The notes beneath the pieces are model-generated. The model did no database searches, had not been told where the DNA came from, and was given only the letters and a program-made list of their open reading frames with translations. Made by a program: the position numbers and the translations under genes. This document shows positions 9,771 to 19,560 of a DNA stretch of 64,000 nucleotides, in pieces. The DNA comes from Alteromonas sp. LMIT006 (GTDB lineage Bacteria > Pseudomonadota > Gammaproteobacteria > Enterobacterales > Alteromonadaceae). Every line of letters starts with the position of its first letter. Positions within the stretch are counted from its first letter, which is position 1. Where the stretch lies: the NCBI RefSeq assembly GCF_024300645.1, contig NZ_CP101291.1:806001-870000 (forward strand), in the 5' to 3' direction.

Positions 9771-9834
9771 AAGGCTGTATTGTTGGCATTGATCTCGTCT
9801 TGAGCTTCACTTCGACCAAAATACAGCCTTTTTC
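9771..9834 (+). terminator. Intrinsic terminator after amtB
   Basis: A 10-bp perfect inverted repeat, AAGGCTGTAT (9771-9780) and ATACAGCCTT (9821-9830), is followed by T's. The 40-nt loop is unusually long, so termination may be modest. It lies between amtB and the convergent flavoprotein gene. Confidence 0.6.
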
Positions 9835-9887
9835 CTGCCCCTTTAGTCTTACAAATCTGATATGTATTTATTTATACTTCCCACAAA

Positions 9888-11084
9888 TCAGCAGTCCATT
9901 CCCGCCACATAGCCACTCGACCACGCCCATTGGAAGTTATATCCCCCGAGCCAGCCGGTCACATCCAGCACTTCACCGATAAAATACAGCCCCTTATGCT
10001 CTTTCGACTCCATGGTCTTTGATGAGAAATGATCGGTATTGACCCCGCCAATGGTGACTTCAGCGGTGCGATAACCTTCAGTACCATTTGGTTTTAGCTG
10101 CCAGCCATGAAGCTTTTGCGCCACCTCAACAAGTTGTTTACCCTGATATTGTTTCATTGGTTTATTATCAATACCCAAATAGGGCAGTAGGGTATTGGCA
10201 AGGCGTTTGGCATAAAAAGGTCCCAAAACAGTAGATAGCTGAGCATTGGGTTGGGATGTTTGAGCTTCAGTTAATACGGTGTGCAAATCAGCATTGGGAG
10301 CCAAATCGACTGTCACCGTTTGTCCGGCTTCCCAATAAGAAGATATTTGCAGTATCGCAGGGCCCGATAAACCGCGATGGGTGAACAAGATATTTTCGTT
10401 AAACAGGGCATTATTGCATTCAGTTGAGGCATTAACGCTGATCCCGCTGAGCATGCTTAAAACCTCTTTATCTTCAGGTTGCAAGGTAAAGGGCACTAAA
10501 GCTGCCCGAGTTGGCACCATGCTCATGCCAAACTGTTCGGCGATTTGATAGCCAAAGGGAGATGCGCCTAGCTTGGGCATTGAGAGGCCGCCGGTTGCAA
10601 TCACCAAAGATTCGCATTGATATTCGCCCTGATTGGTTTTGATTTGATAACCTGTATCTAGCTTATTTATTGCTAGGATCTCGGTTTGGGTCTGAATGGT
10701 TACGTTCCCTAACGCACATTCATCCAATAACAGTTTAACGATGTCTTTTGCAGAGTCATCACAAAACAGTTGGCCAAGGGTTTTTTCGTGATAAGGGATC
10801 TGATAGCGATTGATCAAATCGATAAAATCCCATTGAGTATATTGCTTGAGCGCGGATTTGCAAAAGTGCTGATTTTGTGACAAAAACTGCTCATGTGATG
10901 CGTACATGTTGGTAAAGTTACAACGTCCGCCACCAGACATCAGGATCTTGCGTCCGACTTTTTTGGCGTGATCTAATACCAATACATCACGTCCTCGTTG
11001 GCCTGCGGTCGCGGCACAAAATAAGCCTGCCGCTCCGGCACCGATAACGATCACATCAATTTGTTTAACTTGGGTATCAGACAT
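9888..11084 (-). CDS. HI0933/YhiN (BaiN-like) flavoprotein
   Basis: A 398-residue NAD(P)/FAD-dependent oxidoreductase of the HI0933 family. The N-terminal Rossmann motif is VIVIGAGAAGLFCAATAG followed by the acidic end of strand 2 (VLVLD). Then come KVGRKILMSGGGRCNFTN and the family signature VIATGGLSMPKLGASPFGY; near the C-terminus GLYFIGEVLDVTGWLGGYNF completes the FAD site. The in vivo substrate is not established for most members. The ATG at 11084 directly follows the T-run of the arcA terminator and no Shine-Dalgarno is visible, so translation may be weak or depend on read-through from arcA. Confidence 0.9.
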   Translation of the reverse strand: MSDTQVKQIDVIVIGAGAAGLFCAATAGQRGRDVLVLDHAKKVGRKILMSGGGRCNFTNMYASHEQFLSQNQHFCKSALKQYTQWDFIDLINRYQIPYHEKTLGQLFCDDSAKDIVKLLLDECALGNVTIQTQTEILAINKLDTGYQIKTNQGEYQCESLVIATGGLSMPKLGASPFGYQIAEQFGMSMVPTRAALVPFTLQPEDKEVLSMLSGISVNASTECNNALFNENILFTHRGLSGPAILQISSYWEAGQTVTVDLAPNADLHTVLTEAQTSQPNAQLSTVLGPFYAKRLANTLLPYLGIDNKPMKQYQGKQLVEVAQKLHGWQLKPNGTEGYRTAEVTIGGVNTDHFSSKTMESKEHKGLYFIGEVLDVTGWLGGYNFQWAWSSGYVAGMDC

Positions 11085-11112
11085 AAAAAAAGCCAGTTTT
11101 AAAACTAGCTTA
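11083..11112 (-). terminator. Intrinsic terminator after arcA
   Basis: Read on the minus strand, AAGCTAGTTTT/AAAACTGGCTT forms a hairpin with one mismatch, followed by seven T's. It ends arcA transcription just before the start codon of the next gene. Confidence 0.6.
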
Positions 11113-11155
11113 ATTTTATCATTGATTGGCTTTGTCGCGAAATCAATGTATTCAA

Positions 11156-11863
11156 TTAGGCGTCAACACTGCCACAGAAACGATAACCTTCGCCGTGAAT
11201 GGTGACGATGAGCTCGATCTCACCCGGCTCTGATTCAAAGTGCTTACGAATACGACGAATGGTTACGTCAACTGTGCGGTCATTTGGGCGTAATTCGCGA
11301 CCGGTCATTTCCATAATGAGTTGCTCACGAGTCAAAATCTTGCCCGGGTTAGATAAGAATAAGTGCAAGGCACGAAATTCACTGCGTGGCAAACGGAACT
11401 CATTCCCAGCTGGAGAAACTAAGCAACGACTATCACCATCCAATGTCCAGCCGTTGAATTTAACCTTGCTTGGCAAATCGTCGTCGTCACTGGTATTTGT
11501 GGTACGAGAGAGTAAGTTGCGAGCACGAATGGTTAATTCACGAGGATTAAATGGCTTAGTCAGATAATCATCAGCGCCAATCTCAAGACCTAGGATGCGG
11601 TCGACATCATTGTCACGGCCAGTTAAGAAGATAAGGCCAACATTTTTGCGGTCACGCACTTCACGGGCTAGGATCAAACCGTTCTTACCCGGAAGGTTGA
11701 TGTCCATGATCACAAGATTAATGTTGTTATTGGCGAAAAAGTCATGCATTTGCTCACCGTCTTCTGCTTCATAGACGTTGTAACCTTCAGCTTCAAAGAG
11801 GCTTTTTAACGTAGTGCGTGTCACTACCTCGTCTTCAACAATTAAGATATTAGGCGTTTGCAT
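11156..11863 (-). CDS. arcA: Two-component response regulator ArcA
   Basis: A 235-residue OmpR-type regulator of aerobic/anaerobic respiration, partner of the ArcB sensor. The N-terminal receiver has the acidic pocket ([11 protein letters not shown]), phospho-Asp in [12 protein letters not shown], and the switch lysine in [21 protein letters not shown]. The C-terminal winged helix contains [18 protein letters not shown] and [17 protein letters not shown]. ArcA hallmarks include [14 protein letters not shown] and VYEAEDG. It is monocistronic with its own terminator. Confidence 0.95.
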   Translation of the reverse strand: MQTPNILIVEDEVVTRTTLKSLFEAEGYNVYEAEDGEQMHDFFANNNINLVIMDINLPGKNGLILAREVRDRKNVGLIFLTGRDNDVDRILGLEIGADDYLTKPFNPRELTIRARNLLSRTTNTSDDDDLPSKVKFNGWTLDGDSRCLVSPAGNEFRLPRSEFRALHLFLSNPGKILTREQLIMEMTGRELRPNDRTVDVTIRRIRKHFESEPGEIELIVTIHGEGYRFCGSVDA

Positions 11864-11968
11864 GTAAGTGTCTCTTAAAAAAATGTTATAGATTATAGTA
11901 ATATTCGTTATATTAGCTTAAAAAAAAGTAAAAAAACATACCTTTAGTTTGATTAAAACCAAAGTCGA

Positions 11969-13408
11969 TTATTCTGTTAACATTTGCTTAAACAGTAATT
12001 CATATTGCTGGGCTGAGGCATCCCAAGTAAAGCGCACACGCATGGCTCGTTGCTGAATGGCACTGTATTCTTCTGGTGCTTCACGATATAGAAGCAAAGC
12101 ACGTCTGATCGTGTGCAGCAAGTCCTGCGGTTCAGGGGCAGCAAAACTCAACCCCGTTGCTTCATGCCGTTGTTGGTCTAAGCCTATGACCGTGTCTTTT
12201 AGCCCGCCGACGGCTCTAACAATTGGCAAGGTGCCATACGCAAGTGAATACATTTGATTTAACCCACATGGCTCAAATTCCGATGGCATCAAGAAAAAGT
12301 CAGCCCCAGCTTCGACTAAATGAGCTAATTCGTGGGAAAAACCTTCGAAAAACGCAAATTTGGTTGGATGCACCGCATGAAAATCTGCGAGCTGTTTGCA
12401 TACGTAGGGATCGCCTGTACCGACGATGACAAGTTGCATTTTGTGCTGCATTAATTGACTCAGAATCGGCATCAAATAATCGAAACCTTTTTGTTTCGTT
12501 AAGCGACACACCATGCCAAACATAGGGACGTTTGGATCTAAAGGTAGGTCAAACGCTTCCTGTAATGATTTTTTACACTGAGTTTTACCAGATAAATCAT
12601 CGGCAGAATAATGCGCTGGAAGCGTTGGGTCGGTTTGCGGGTCCCATTGCGTATAATCACAGCCATTAAGAATTCCTTTGAGATCCATCGCACGATTTTG
12701 CAACTGCAACGCCAAACCATGACTGCCCAAATGAGTCAGTAATTCTTGAGCATAGGTTGGAGAGACTGCGGTGATTTTGTCAGCGTAAATGATCCCCAGT
12801 TTGAGCATATTAATAACGTCGTGGTCATGTGCATGCAATTGGTGGCCAAAAGGGGCTAGATGGGGGATTTGGTCATAACCAAACACTCCCTGAAAGGCTG
12901 CATTGTGAATGGAGATCACGGATTTAGTGTGCGCAAACACTGATGGAATACTTGCCGCGTGACATCCGGCGTTGTGTTGTTGCAAAAAAAACGGGGTCAA
13001 ACCAGTATGCCAATCGTGGCAAGATAACACATCGGGATAAAATTCAATGGCTTGTAGAACGTCCAAAACCGCTTGTGAGAAAAACGCAAAACGACTGCCA
13101 TTATCGGCAAAAGCCTGATTGTTTTGCGCATACAAATCATCTCGGTCAAAATAGTCATGGCCCACTAAATATACCGGAACATCTTCTAATGCCGTAGTGT
13201 ACAGGTCACACTGTGAGTGCTCATGGACATGAGTCGTGATGGTTTGCGGTGCGTTAAGCCCTGCGATGACCTTGCGATAACCAGGCATGATAATGCGCAC
13301 ATCATGCCCCAATGCTTTTAACGCAAGTGGCAGAGCCTTGCCCACATCTGCTAAACCACCGGTTTTAATGATGTCTTCTACTTCTGATACAACAAATGCG
13401 ATTTTCAT
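11969..13408 (-). CDS. glgA: Glycogen synthase GlgA
   Basis: A 479-residue GT5 enzyme that elongates alpha-1,4-glucan from ADP-glucose. The N-terminal KTGGLADV (K-x-G-G-L, ADP-glucose binding), central MVCRLTKQKGFDYLMPIL and C-terminal MPSEFEPCGLNQMYSLAYGTLPIVRAVGG (E-x7-E retaining-GT motif; residues quoted with gaps of that segment) are all present. Size equals E. coli GlgA (477). No other glg gene is adjacent, so the rest of the pathway is elsewhere. It ends 28 bases upstream-side of rsmC's start region on the same strand. Confidence 0.94.
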   Translation of the reverse strand: MKIAFVVSEVEDIIKTGGLADVGKALPLALKALGHDVRIIMPGYRKVIAGLNAPQTITTHVHEHSQCDLYTTALEDVPVYLVGHDYFDRDDLYAQNNQAFADNGSRFAFFSQAVLDVLQAIEFYPDVLSCHDWHTGLTPFFLQQHNAGCHAASIPSVFAHTKSVISIHNAAFQGVFGYDQIPHLAPFGHQLHAHDHDVINMLKLGIIYADKITAVSPTYAQELLTHLGSHGLALQLQNRAMDLKGILNGCDYTQWDPQTDPTLPAHYSADDLSGKTQCKKSLQEAFDLPLDPNVPMFGMVCRLTKQKGFDYLMPILSQLMQHKMQLVIVGTGDPYVCKQLADFHAVHPTKFAFFEGFSHELAHLVEAGADFFLMPSEFEPCGLNQMYSLAYGTLPIVRAVGGLKDTVIGLDQQRHEATGLSFAAPEPQDLLHTIRRALLLYREAPEEYSAIQQRAMRVRFTWDASAQQYELLFKQMLTE

Positions 13409-13435
13409 AATGTACCTTAAAGGGTTCCATTTCCA

Positions 13436-14449
13436 TTACCGCTTTATACTAGCATAAACTGAGAATTTATTGTTTTGTGCAATCGTTTGCACATTGCCAA
13501 AACATGCTTCAAGTATGTCTGGATAGGGCAAGAAACGATTGGCAACAATTCGTAACTCGCCACCTTTTGCTAGGTGTTGCTGACTTTGTTCGATGAACTT
13601 ATCGGCAATGCCGTAATCGGTTTTAACCCCTGTGTGGAAGGGTGGATTAGAAATAATGTGTTGAAACTGTCCTTCGACTTTGGCAAGACCATTGCTAGCG
13701 ATAACCTGAGCCTGAATATTATTGAGTTGTAGAGTCCGTTGCGCCGTCTCGATCGCAATAGCGCTATTGTCGCATAGTGTCATTGTCGCATTAGGCATGG
13801 TTTGCTTGATATAGGTGCCGATTACGCCTGCACCGCAGGCAAAATCTAATATTTTCCCTGACATTTTGTTAGGTAAGTTGCGCAACAAAAACTCAGACCC
13901 TTCATCAATACGAGCTTGACTGAATACGCCGGGCAAACCCGCAACACGCCACGAGTGGTCCCCTAATGTGTAGGTTTGAACGCTGAGATAATCTTGCATG
14001 GCAAATGGTGAGATGTCGTCTTTGACTACGCCAACTAGTAAAGCACAATGCTTGGCTGAGTCTACTTTATTGACACTGGAACAAAACGGCGCAAGCACTT
14101 TATCCGCACTTTTGATACCTTCCTTGTTATGTCCAACCAAGGCAATGTGTTGGCCTGATGCTAACAAAGAGGCGACTTTGTGAAGGATACATTGCAGTTG
14201 GATTTTGTTTTTTGGCATATAGACAATAGCACCAGTGAGCTCTGCAAAAGTGGCTTCAGGTTCTGGATAGGCGCCAAATATTTCGTTTTCTACACCTTGC
14301 TTATGATGATCTATAGTCTGTTGCCAGCTGACGTATTCAGTTGGAAACTCGCTTAAAATAGCTCGCTCTGGCGCGTTGACAAGTAACCATTTACCATGAG
14401 TAAACAGTTCAGCGTTGCGCACAATAACTTGGCTTTGTGGTGCTAGCAT
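13436..14449 (-). CDS. rsmC: 16S rRNA (guanine1207-N2)-methyltransferase RsmC
   Basis: A 337-residue SAM-dependent methyltransferase that modifies G1207 in helix 34 of 16S rRNA in the 30S subunit. It has the tandem layout of RsmC: a degenerate N-terminal MTase-like half, then the active C-terminal half with the SAM motif (ILDFACGAGVIGTYI) and the catalytic ISNPPFHTG motif. The ATG immediately follows the trmB stop (TAA-ATG), so the two tRNA/rRNA methyltransferases are translationally coupled. Confidence 0.93.
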   Translation of the reverse strand: MLAPQSQVIVRNAELFTHGKWLLVNAPERAILSEFPTEYVSWQQTIDHHKQGVENEIFGAYPEPEATFAELTGAIVYMPKNKIQLQCILHKVASLLASGQHIALVGHNKEGIKSADKVLAPFCSSVNKVDSAKHCALLVGVVKDDISPFAMQDYLSVQTYTLGDHSWRVAGLPGVFSQARIDEGSEFLLRNLPNKMSGKILDFACGAGVIGTYIKQTMPNATMTLCDNSAIAIETAQRTLQLNNIQAQVIASNGLAKVEGQFQHIISNPPFHTGVKTDYGIADKFIEQSQQHLAKGGELRIVANRFLPYPDILEACFGNVQTIAQNNKFSVYASIKR

Positions 14450-15166
14450 TTAAATTGCCTCAAACACCAAATCCCACACCCCATGACCAAGCTTTTGGCC
14501 ACGGACTTCAAATTTAGTGGTGGGTCGGTAATCCGGTCGCTCAACATATGTGCTCGTCGGACTGGTATTGCGATAGTTGGTTTGCGCTTGCATCACTTCA
14601 AGCATGTGCTCAGCGTAAGGCTCCCAATCCGTTGCCATGTGTAAGGTGCCACCTTTGGCTAGTCGAGCATGGACATTTTGTGCAAATTCGGTTTGAACAA
14701 TGCGGCGTTTGTGATGGCGTTTTTTGTGCCATGGATCCGGAAAATACAACTGTAATCTGTGCAAGGAATGTTCAGGAATGCATTTTGCTAATATTTCAAT
14801 AGCGTCATGCTCGAACACTCTGAGGTTAGTTAGTCCCAACTCACCGGCATCCATCAAGCAAGCTCCTACACCAGGGCGATGTACTTCAATGCCGATGAAG
14901 TTCAGTTCGGGGGCGTTTTTCGCCATCTCTACCAATGACTTACCCATTCCGAAACCAATTTCGACCACGACAGGATTATCGTTACCAAAGACGGATTTAA
15001 AATCCAGCATACCCATTGTGACGTCTAAACCCATGGTTGGCCAGAACTCTTTTAAAGCCGCACCTTGGCCCTTGGTTAAACGTCCTTCGCGTTTGACGAA
15101 GCTCTTGACTTCGCTGATGTAGACACCGGCTGCTTCGGCTTCTTCGCGTGTTTGAAAACGACCCAT
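14450..15166 (-). CDS. trmB: tRNA (guanine46-N7)-methyltransferase TrmB
   Basis: A 238-residue SAM-dependent enzyme making m7G46 in the variable loop of tRNAs. Key blocks are [16 protein letters not shown] (SAM binding), [13 protein letters not shown], and [15 protein letters not shown] containing the catalytic aspartate. Length equals E. coli TrmB (239). It diverges from mutY with an 85-bp shared promoter region, the arrangement usual in gammaproteobacteria. Confidence 0.95.
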   Translation of the reverse strand: MGRFQTREEAEAAGVYISEVKSFVKREGRLTKGQGAALKEFWPTMGLDVTMGMLDFKSVFGNDNPVVVEIGFGMGKSLVEMAKNAPELNFIGIEVHRPGVGACLMDAGELGLTNLRVFEHDAIEILAKCIPEHSLHRLQLYFPDPWHKKRHHKRRIVQTEFAQNVHARLAKGGTLHMATDWEPYAEHMLEVMQAQTNYRNTSPTSTYVERPDYRPTTKFEVRGQKLGHGVWDLVFEAI

Positions 15167-15251
15167 TGAATATCTCTTGTGTGCTTTTTGCGGAATATAT
15201 GCGTATTATCCTGCTTAGAGCAACGAATGTAAAATAATAAGAGGTGAGGCG

Positions 15252-16322
15252 TTGGCCTTTGACTTTGCCCAAACCGTGTTAGCTTGGTATGACAAACACG
15301 GACGAAAAACCCTGCCATGGCAGCAACACATCACCCCCTATCGGGTGTGGATCAGTGAAATCATGCTGCAGCAAACCCAAGTGACCACAGTCATTCCGTA
15401 TTACGAGCGCTTTATGCAGTCTTTCCCCGATGTTGTAGCTTTGGCCAATGCATCGCAAGAGGATGTACTGCATCATTGGACTGGATTGGGGTATTACGCA
15501 AGGGCGCGTAATTTACACAAGGCTGCGCAGATGGTGCGTGACCAGCACAATGGTGAGTTCCCTGAGTCGTTTGCTGAGGTGTTGGCGTTACCGGGGATTG
15601 GGCGATCCACAGCTGGTGCGATATTGGCGATCAGCATGGGCCAGCGTCATGCGATTTTGGATGGTAATGTCAAACGGGTATTAGCACGCTTTTTTGCGGT
15701 GGATGGCTGGCCAGGATTAAGAGCGGTCGAAGAGCAGTTATGGGGATTTGCAGAATCGCTAACGCCAAATGAGCGCTTGCCCGCTTACACACAAGTGATG
15801 ATGGATTTGGGGGCGACGGTCTGCACTCGTTCCAAACCACGCTGTGATCGTTGTCCAATACAGGATCATTGCTTGGCTTATGCCCAAGGTCGCATGACTG
15901 AGTTACCAGCGCGTAAACCGAAAAAAGACAAACCCGAAAAATACACTCATGTATTTGTACCGGTACACAAAGGCCGGGTCTTGATGCACAAGCGACCTGA
16001 ATCTGGTATTTGGGGAGGACTGTGGTGGTTTGATTCACCTGATGGATTTACTGAGAAGCGTTTAGCGCAGCCCCAATGTAGTGATTACTTGTCACGCGAG
16101 GGACTGAAAGCACAAACGAGTGAATTATTGCCGAGCATACGCCATACGTTTAGTCATTTTCATCTAAACATTCAGCCTATATTGGTGCATGTATCGAGTA
16201 TTATTGAAGTCGCCGAACCCGATTCGGGCAAAATATGGGTGGATTGGCATGAGCCTGAGCAAATTGGCCTTTGTGCGCCGGCAGTGACTATATTAGAATA
16301 CTTAAGGACACATTTTTCATAG
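15252..16322 (+). CDS. mutY: A/G-specific adenine glycosylase MutY
   Basis: A 356-residue base-excision repair enzyme that removes adenine opposite 8-oxoguanine. Motifs: catalytic glutamate in [13 protein letters not shown], helix-hairpin-helix [12 protein letters not shown], and the [4Fe-4S] cluster loop C-x6-C-x2-C-x5-C ([17 protein letters not shown]). The C-terminal NUDIX-like 8-oxoG recognition domain contains RHTFSHFHL. The start is a TTG at 15252 with GAGGTGAGG just upstream; no ATG in frame gives a complete N-terminus. yggX follows 34 bases later. Confidence 0.95.
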   Translation: MAFDFAQTVLAWYDKHGRKTLPWQQHITPYRVWISEIMLQQTQVTTVIPYYERFMQSFPDVVALANASQEDVLHHWTGLGYYARARNLHKAAQMVRDQHNGEFPESFAEVLALPGIGRSTAGAILAISMGQRHAILDGNVKRVLARFFAVDGWPGLRAVEEQLWGFAESLTPNERLPAYTQVMMDLGATVCTRSKPRCDRCPIQDHCLAYAQGRMTELPARKPKKDKPEKYTHVFVPVHKGRVLMHKRPESGIWGGLWWFDSPDGFTEKRLAQPQCSDYLSREGLKAQTSELLPSIRHTFSHFHLNIQPILVHVSSIIEVAEPDSGKIWVDWHEPEQIGLCAPAVTILEYLRTHFS

Positions 16323-16356
16323 TCAGTAGATGACAGTACAAAGTTAAGGACTAGAT

Positions 16357-16629
16357 ATGACTCGCATGGTGCAGTGTGCACGCTTGGGCGTAGAGGCGCC
16401 GGGATTGGATTTTCAACTTTATCCTGGTGAGATCGGTAAACGTATTTTTGACACGATTTCAAAAGAAGCGTTTGCTGAATGGCAAAAAAAACAAACTATG
16501 CTCATCAATGAGCACAAGTTAAACATGATGGAGCCTGAGGCGCGTAAATTCCTTGAAGAGCAAATGGTTGGTTATTTGTTTGAAGGCAAAGAGCCAGATA
16601 TTGAAGGGTATACACCGCCAAGTAAGTAA
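16357..16629 (+). CDS. yggX: Probable Fe(2+)-trafficking protein YggX
   Basis: A 90-residue cytosolic protein linked to iron-sulfur cluster protection and oxidative-stress resistance. The start ([19 protein letters not shown]) contains the conserved Cys7, and the body ([35 protein letters not shown]) is family-typical. The mutY-yggX order is conserved across gammaproteobacteria and the two probably share a transcript. Confidence 0.96.
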   Translation: MTRMVQCARLGVEAPGLDFQLYPGEIGKRIFDTISKEAFAEWQKKQTMLINEHKLNMMEPEARKFLEEQMVGYLFEGKEPDIEGYTPPSK

Positions 16630-16785
16630 ATATTTAGATGTCTTGAGCATTAAGTTTGTTCTTTTTGCTCACTTCATCAGCAAATGACAAATAAATGGAT
16701 AAAAAAGGTTGACTTGCACCGTAAAAAGCCTTTTAATACGCACCCTCGAAACGCAAGTTTCAGCACAACGCTTACAGCATTTTGT

Positions 16786-16861
16786 GCCTCGATAGCTCAG
16801 TTGGTAGAGCAGCGGATTGAAAATCCGCGTGTCCCTGGTTCGATCCCGGGTCGAGGCACCA
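16786..16861 (+). tRNA. pheT-type tRNA-Phe: tRNA-Phe (GAA)
   Basis: A complete 76-nt cloverleaf with encoded CCA: acceptor GCCTCGA/TCGAGGC, D arm GCTC...GAGC with TTGGTAGA loop, anticodon stem GCGGA/TCCGC with loop TTGAAAA (anticodon GAA), and T arm CCTGG-TTCGATC-CCGGG. Its 3' end (from the T loop through CCA) is the attachment core of the downstream integrative element; the element leaves the tRNA intact. Confidence 0.97.
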
Positions 16862-16863
16862 TT
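16843..16863 (+). repeat. attL core of element 1
   Basis: The T-loop/T-stem/acceptor/CCA part of tRNA-Phe plus two T's (starts ATCCCGGGTCGAGGC). It is repeated exactly at 26796-26816, and flanking similarity drops off at once on the left side. Confidence 0.9.
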
Positions 16864-16937
16864 TTCTTTCTCGAGCCACTCAAAACATCAGTAAAATCAA
16901 CAGTCTCACGCCTACTAAGTTTTTAGGTTACTGTACT

Positions 16938-16979
16938 TTTGTACCAAAATACAACCTTTTTGTACCAGATTTTGTACCA
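16938..16979 (+). promoter_or_regulatory. Three arm-like repeats TTTGTACCA
   Basis: TTTGTACCA occurs at 16938-16946, 16959-16967 and 16971-16979, all in the same orientation; the last two are 12 bp apart. The same 9-mer occurs twice, also 12 bp apart, beside the other end of the element. Position and symmetry suggest arm-type integrase binding sites. Confidence 0.6.
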
Positions 16980-16989
16980 CATAAATTAC

Positions 16990-17129
16990 TTGCAGGGGGC
17001 GGGGAGGGGTAACAGTCATTATACCAGTAATTGGTGCTTCATAAATTTACTAGAAGGTAATTTAAGAAAAAGGCTCATAGACAACAATAAAGACATCTTG
17101 TAATCTGGAATCGGATTGGAGAGTTTTAC
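16990..17129 (+). repeat. Conserved left-end block with G-rich motif (copy 1)
   Basis: Starts with GGGGGCGGGGAGGGG (16995-17009) and continues with GGTGCTTC, then AAATTTAC, GAAGGTAATTTA, AGAAAAAGGCTCATAGACA, and GGAT before the lipoprotein start codon. The same ordered blocks recur at 26935-27068 after the second att copy, with about four of five bases conserved by eye. It is the 5' region of the adjacent small exported-protein gene in both copies. Confidence 0.7.
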
Positions 17130-17780
17130 ATGAAAAACACAAAGCTAATTTTAGTACTATCTGTTTGTTTATTCACGGTCGGATGCTCATCGACAATCAA
17201 ACGAGTGCAAAACAACATCCAACACAAGAAAAACCTAGAAAACATTGTACAAAGATTTACTTATAAGTATGAAGGCCAATGCCGTAAAGAAGCCTATCAG
17301 TATTACCCTGTTGCAATGGTTACGACAACACAAACAAAAAATAAGCCTACAAACTATTACAAGTCTCCGAAAACAGCTACTTGTACATCGATGGGTAATC
17401 AAGTGACGTGTAGAGATACTACAATAGATTTATCACCAATGGTTGATGCTTATGGTGGATATGGCAAAACCACAACTAGCACATATGATGCAAATGCAAG
17501 TGGTAGGAATGGATATGTTAAGTCATGTGTACAAGATGCCTTGAAACAGGATGATAGCTTTATTAGCGCTGTACGTTATGAGAAAAATAGGCATAGTAAG
17601 GCACAAAATAAGGTTAATAACTCGCAGACATACAAACGTTCTATAACAAACAACGGTGAGTTGAAGTTAAGTCATGCGTCCTACGCAACTGGCAGGCTAG
17701 TTTGTTATTATGGCGAATATCAAGAAGAGTATGTACCAGAGCGTCCAACCTGTCCGAAAACAATGCGGTTTAAGCCATAG
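17130..17780 (+). CDS. Element-encoded lipoprotein of unknown function
   Basis: A 216-residue protein with a lipoprotein signal: MKNTKLILVLSVCLFTVGC, Cys19 as the predicted lipidated residue. The mature part is basic and Tyr/Asn/Thr-rich, with further cysteines (CRKEAYQYYP, ATCTSMGNQVTC, VKSCVQDA, RLVCYYGEY, PTCPKTMRF) that could pair in the periplasm. I recognise no family. A GGAG lies about 10 bases before ATG 17130. It is the first gene inside the left end. The corresponding position in the second element also carries a gene starting with a hydrophobic leader, suggesting a conserved cargo slot, possibly for an exclusion or surface function (inference). Confidence 0.75.
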   Translation: MKNTKLILVLSVCLFTVGCSSTIKRVQNNIQHKKNLENIVQRFTYKYEGQCRKEAYQYYPVAMVTTTQTKNKPTNYYKSPKTATCTSMGNQVTCRDTTIDLSPMVDAYGGYGKTTTSTYDANASGRNGYVKSCVQDALKQDDSFISAVRYEKNRHSKAQNKVNNSQTYKRSITNNGELKLSHASYATGRLVCYYGEYQEEYVPERPTCPKTMRFKP

Positions 17781-17919
17781 ATGCGTAAAAATTCAATAAA
17801 AAGGTCAGGCTAATGGCTTTAAAATCCAATAAAATCAAATGCTTATGCGATTTCTAATAATGTAAAAGCAGGATATGCAGCCTAACTGGCACACACACCT
17901 GCTTTATCTGCAGTGACTA

Positions 17920-19215
17920 TTATTTGATATACGAAACTTCTGATGCTTTCTGATAATCAAACTCTTCCGCATCTACATGCCTTATCGCCCACCCCTGGTA
18001 ATGATGGTTATCCTTAAAAAGCGTGTATCCTTTCCTCACTAAAAGTCTTTTACACTGGGCTAATGAATAGCATGATAATTTAGCATTTTTACCCATAGAT
18101 AGTTCCCTAAGATCGATAACGTTGAGTCCGACTTCATTTGCAATGTGGGTCATTCTATTTTCGTCAATCAGTTCCTTAAAGTGCTTAGGTAAAAATATAA
18201 TCTTGTCTTCATTTGCCTCAAGGAAGCTTTCCACCTCAATGATGTCAGCCTTAGTTGCTAATCCCATCGCAAGCCTTTTTTCGTCTGTTTCTGGAGGACG
18301 GTCACCGATAGCCATATCTTCAATTAAAGATGAACTATTTAGGTAATAGGCTATAGATTCTAGCCCACCATTATCAAGGTACTCATAAAATGTATCAAAG
18401 TAAGAACTGTCCTTAGGTTGCATAAATTTAACGTAGTACCTCCGATCATCCTTTTCTAGGTGTGTAGGAGCGTTATTCGATAGCATTATTATGTTTGCTG
18501 GGATTTCAAAATTGCTAAATCCTTTACCCTTTAAGTCACTATTCAACTTTGCGTTTGAGATAAGGCTCTTTAGTTTATTTGCTAACTCGCTTCCGATACT
18601 TATGTCTATCTCGTCGATTACTAGAATTGTTGCTGTAAGTAACTCAACAACGTTCATGCTTTTAAACTTGCTCTGATCCGCAACAATCTTAACAGCACTA
18701 TCACCAAATATTTTACGGATTATGTACGCTAGAGTACCTTTGCCACACCCCTGAGGGCCATAAATATAAAGTGCAGTTGGAGGCTTCTCTAATGGTTTCT
18801 GATACTGCCAAGCAAGCCACTTAATTATGTATTTAGCACTTTCTTCGCCAAATGCAGAATTCATGAAATCTAGGAAAGGTTTTAACGGCGAGGCTTGTTC
18901 AGGTTTGATCTCTGGTTCTCGCCAAGAATTCTTGAAATGATGATCACCTTCTTTTATCACCCGATTACGACCAGGTCTGTATAAGGTAAGGTTTGTCAGT
19001 GAATGCCAGTAGGTATATGGAATTGTTCTAAGTTCAATCCTATGAGGCTCAAAGCATCTTTCAACCATCCACTCATATACATTATAAACTGTAAGACCAT
19101 CAATATCAGAAACAACATCATAAAACCTAATTCCATTTCCAATGCCTGCGCCTTGGATGAAAAACCTTTGCTTTGCTTCTCGCTTTATTGCGAATTCACT
19201 CTTCTTTTTTGACAT
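17920..19215 (-). CDS. D5/DUF5906-type primase-helicase (SF3-like ATPase)
   Basis: A 431-residue protein likely to replicate the element. Walker A is IYGPQGCGKGT at residues 151-161, Walker B is ILVIDEID near 200, and a sensor NIIMLSNN lies near 245, followed by an arginine-containing DDRRYYVKF. This arrangement matches the C-terminal helicase half of phage P4/D5-type and DUF5906 replication proteins. The N-terminal 100 residues are too short for a full primase domain. It is encoded opposite to the lipoprotein and peptidase genes. Members of this family are typical of phage satellites and other small integrative elements. Confidence 0.82.
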   Translation of the reverse strand: MSKKKSEFAIKREAKQRFFIQGAGIGNGIRFYDVVSDIDGLTVYNVYEWMVERCFEPHRIELRTIPYTYWHSLTNLTLYRPGRNRVIKEGDHHFKNSWREPEIKPEQASPLKPFLDFMNSAFGEESAKYIIKWLAWQYQKPLEKPPTALYIYGPQGCGKGTLAYIIRKIFGDSAVKIVADQSKFKSMNVVELLTATILVIDEIDISIGSELANKLKSLISNAKLNSDLKGKGFSNFEIPANIIMLSNNAPTHLEKDDRRYYVKFMQPKDSSYFDTFYEYLDNGGLESIAYYLNSSSLIEDMAIGDRPPETDEKRLAMGLATKADIIEVESFLEANEDKIIFLPKHFKELIDENRMTHIANEVGLNVIDLRELSMGKNAKLSCYSLAQCKRLLVRKGYTLFKDNHHYQGWAIRHVDAEEFDYQKASEVSYIK

Positions 19216-19339
19216 TTTAGACTCCGATACTTTGGGAGTAGCTAGACTAATATATTTTGGAAGTGAACATATATCCCATTCTCATTAACACTGAAGGATC
19301 TTTTGTTGAATGTACTACGTTTTTAGTGTTTTTTATGTT

Positions 19340-19560
19340 TTTCGATTATTCCGGGGAGTTTGTAGGTAGTCAGGTCATGACTATTTTGAACCAAAGTTTA
19401 CATGGCGTCTCTGTTGGAGACTTGTGCTTCGAACATAGCATGAACAGCGCGTGGTTCTGGAGCTAGCGCTCTAAGCTTGCGGCATAGACCCCTCGATGAT
19501 GAAGCGGCTCAAAGAGATAGAAGCCGAGAATAAGGGTTTAAGGACAATGCTACTAAATGT
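19340..19560 (+). pseudogene. Degenerate IS3-family orfA (IS407-like)
   Basis: Translation gives SQVMTILNQSLHGVSVGDLC, then FEHSMNSAWFWS. After an in-frame stop and a one-base frameshift it continues GGIDPSMMKRLKEIEAEN. This is the IS3/IS407 OrfA pattern (SQIMxILKQ...GVxVxDLCREHGMSSAxFYKWRxKxGGMDxSMMKRLKELExEN). Stops and frameshifts show it is dead. It lies just upstream of the peptidase gene; nothing else is seen between 19216 and 19705. Confidence 0.7.

Noticed and set aside
19257-19466. A 69-residue gene upstream of the M4 peptidase
   Set aside because: Its C-terminal half is the degenerate start of an IS3 orfA continuing in another frame; no ribosome-binding site.
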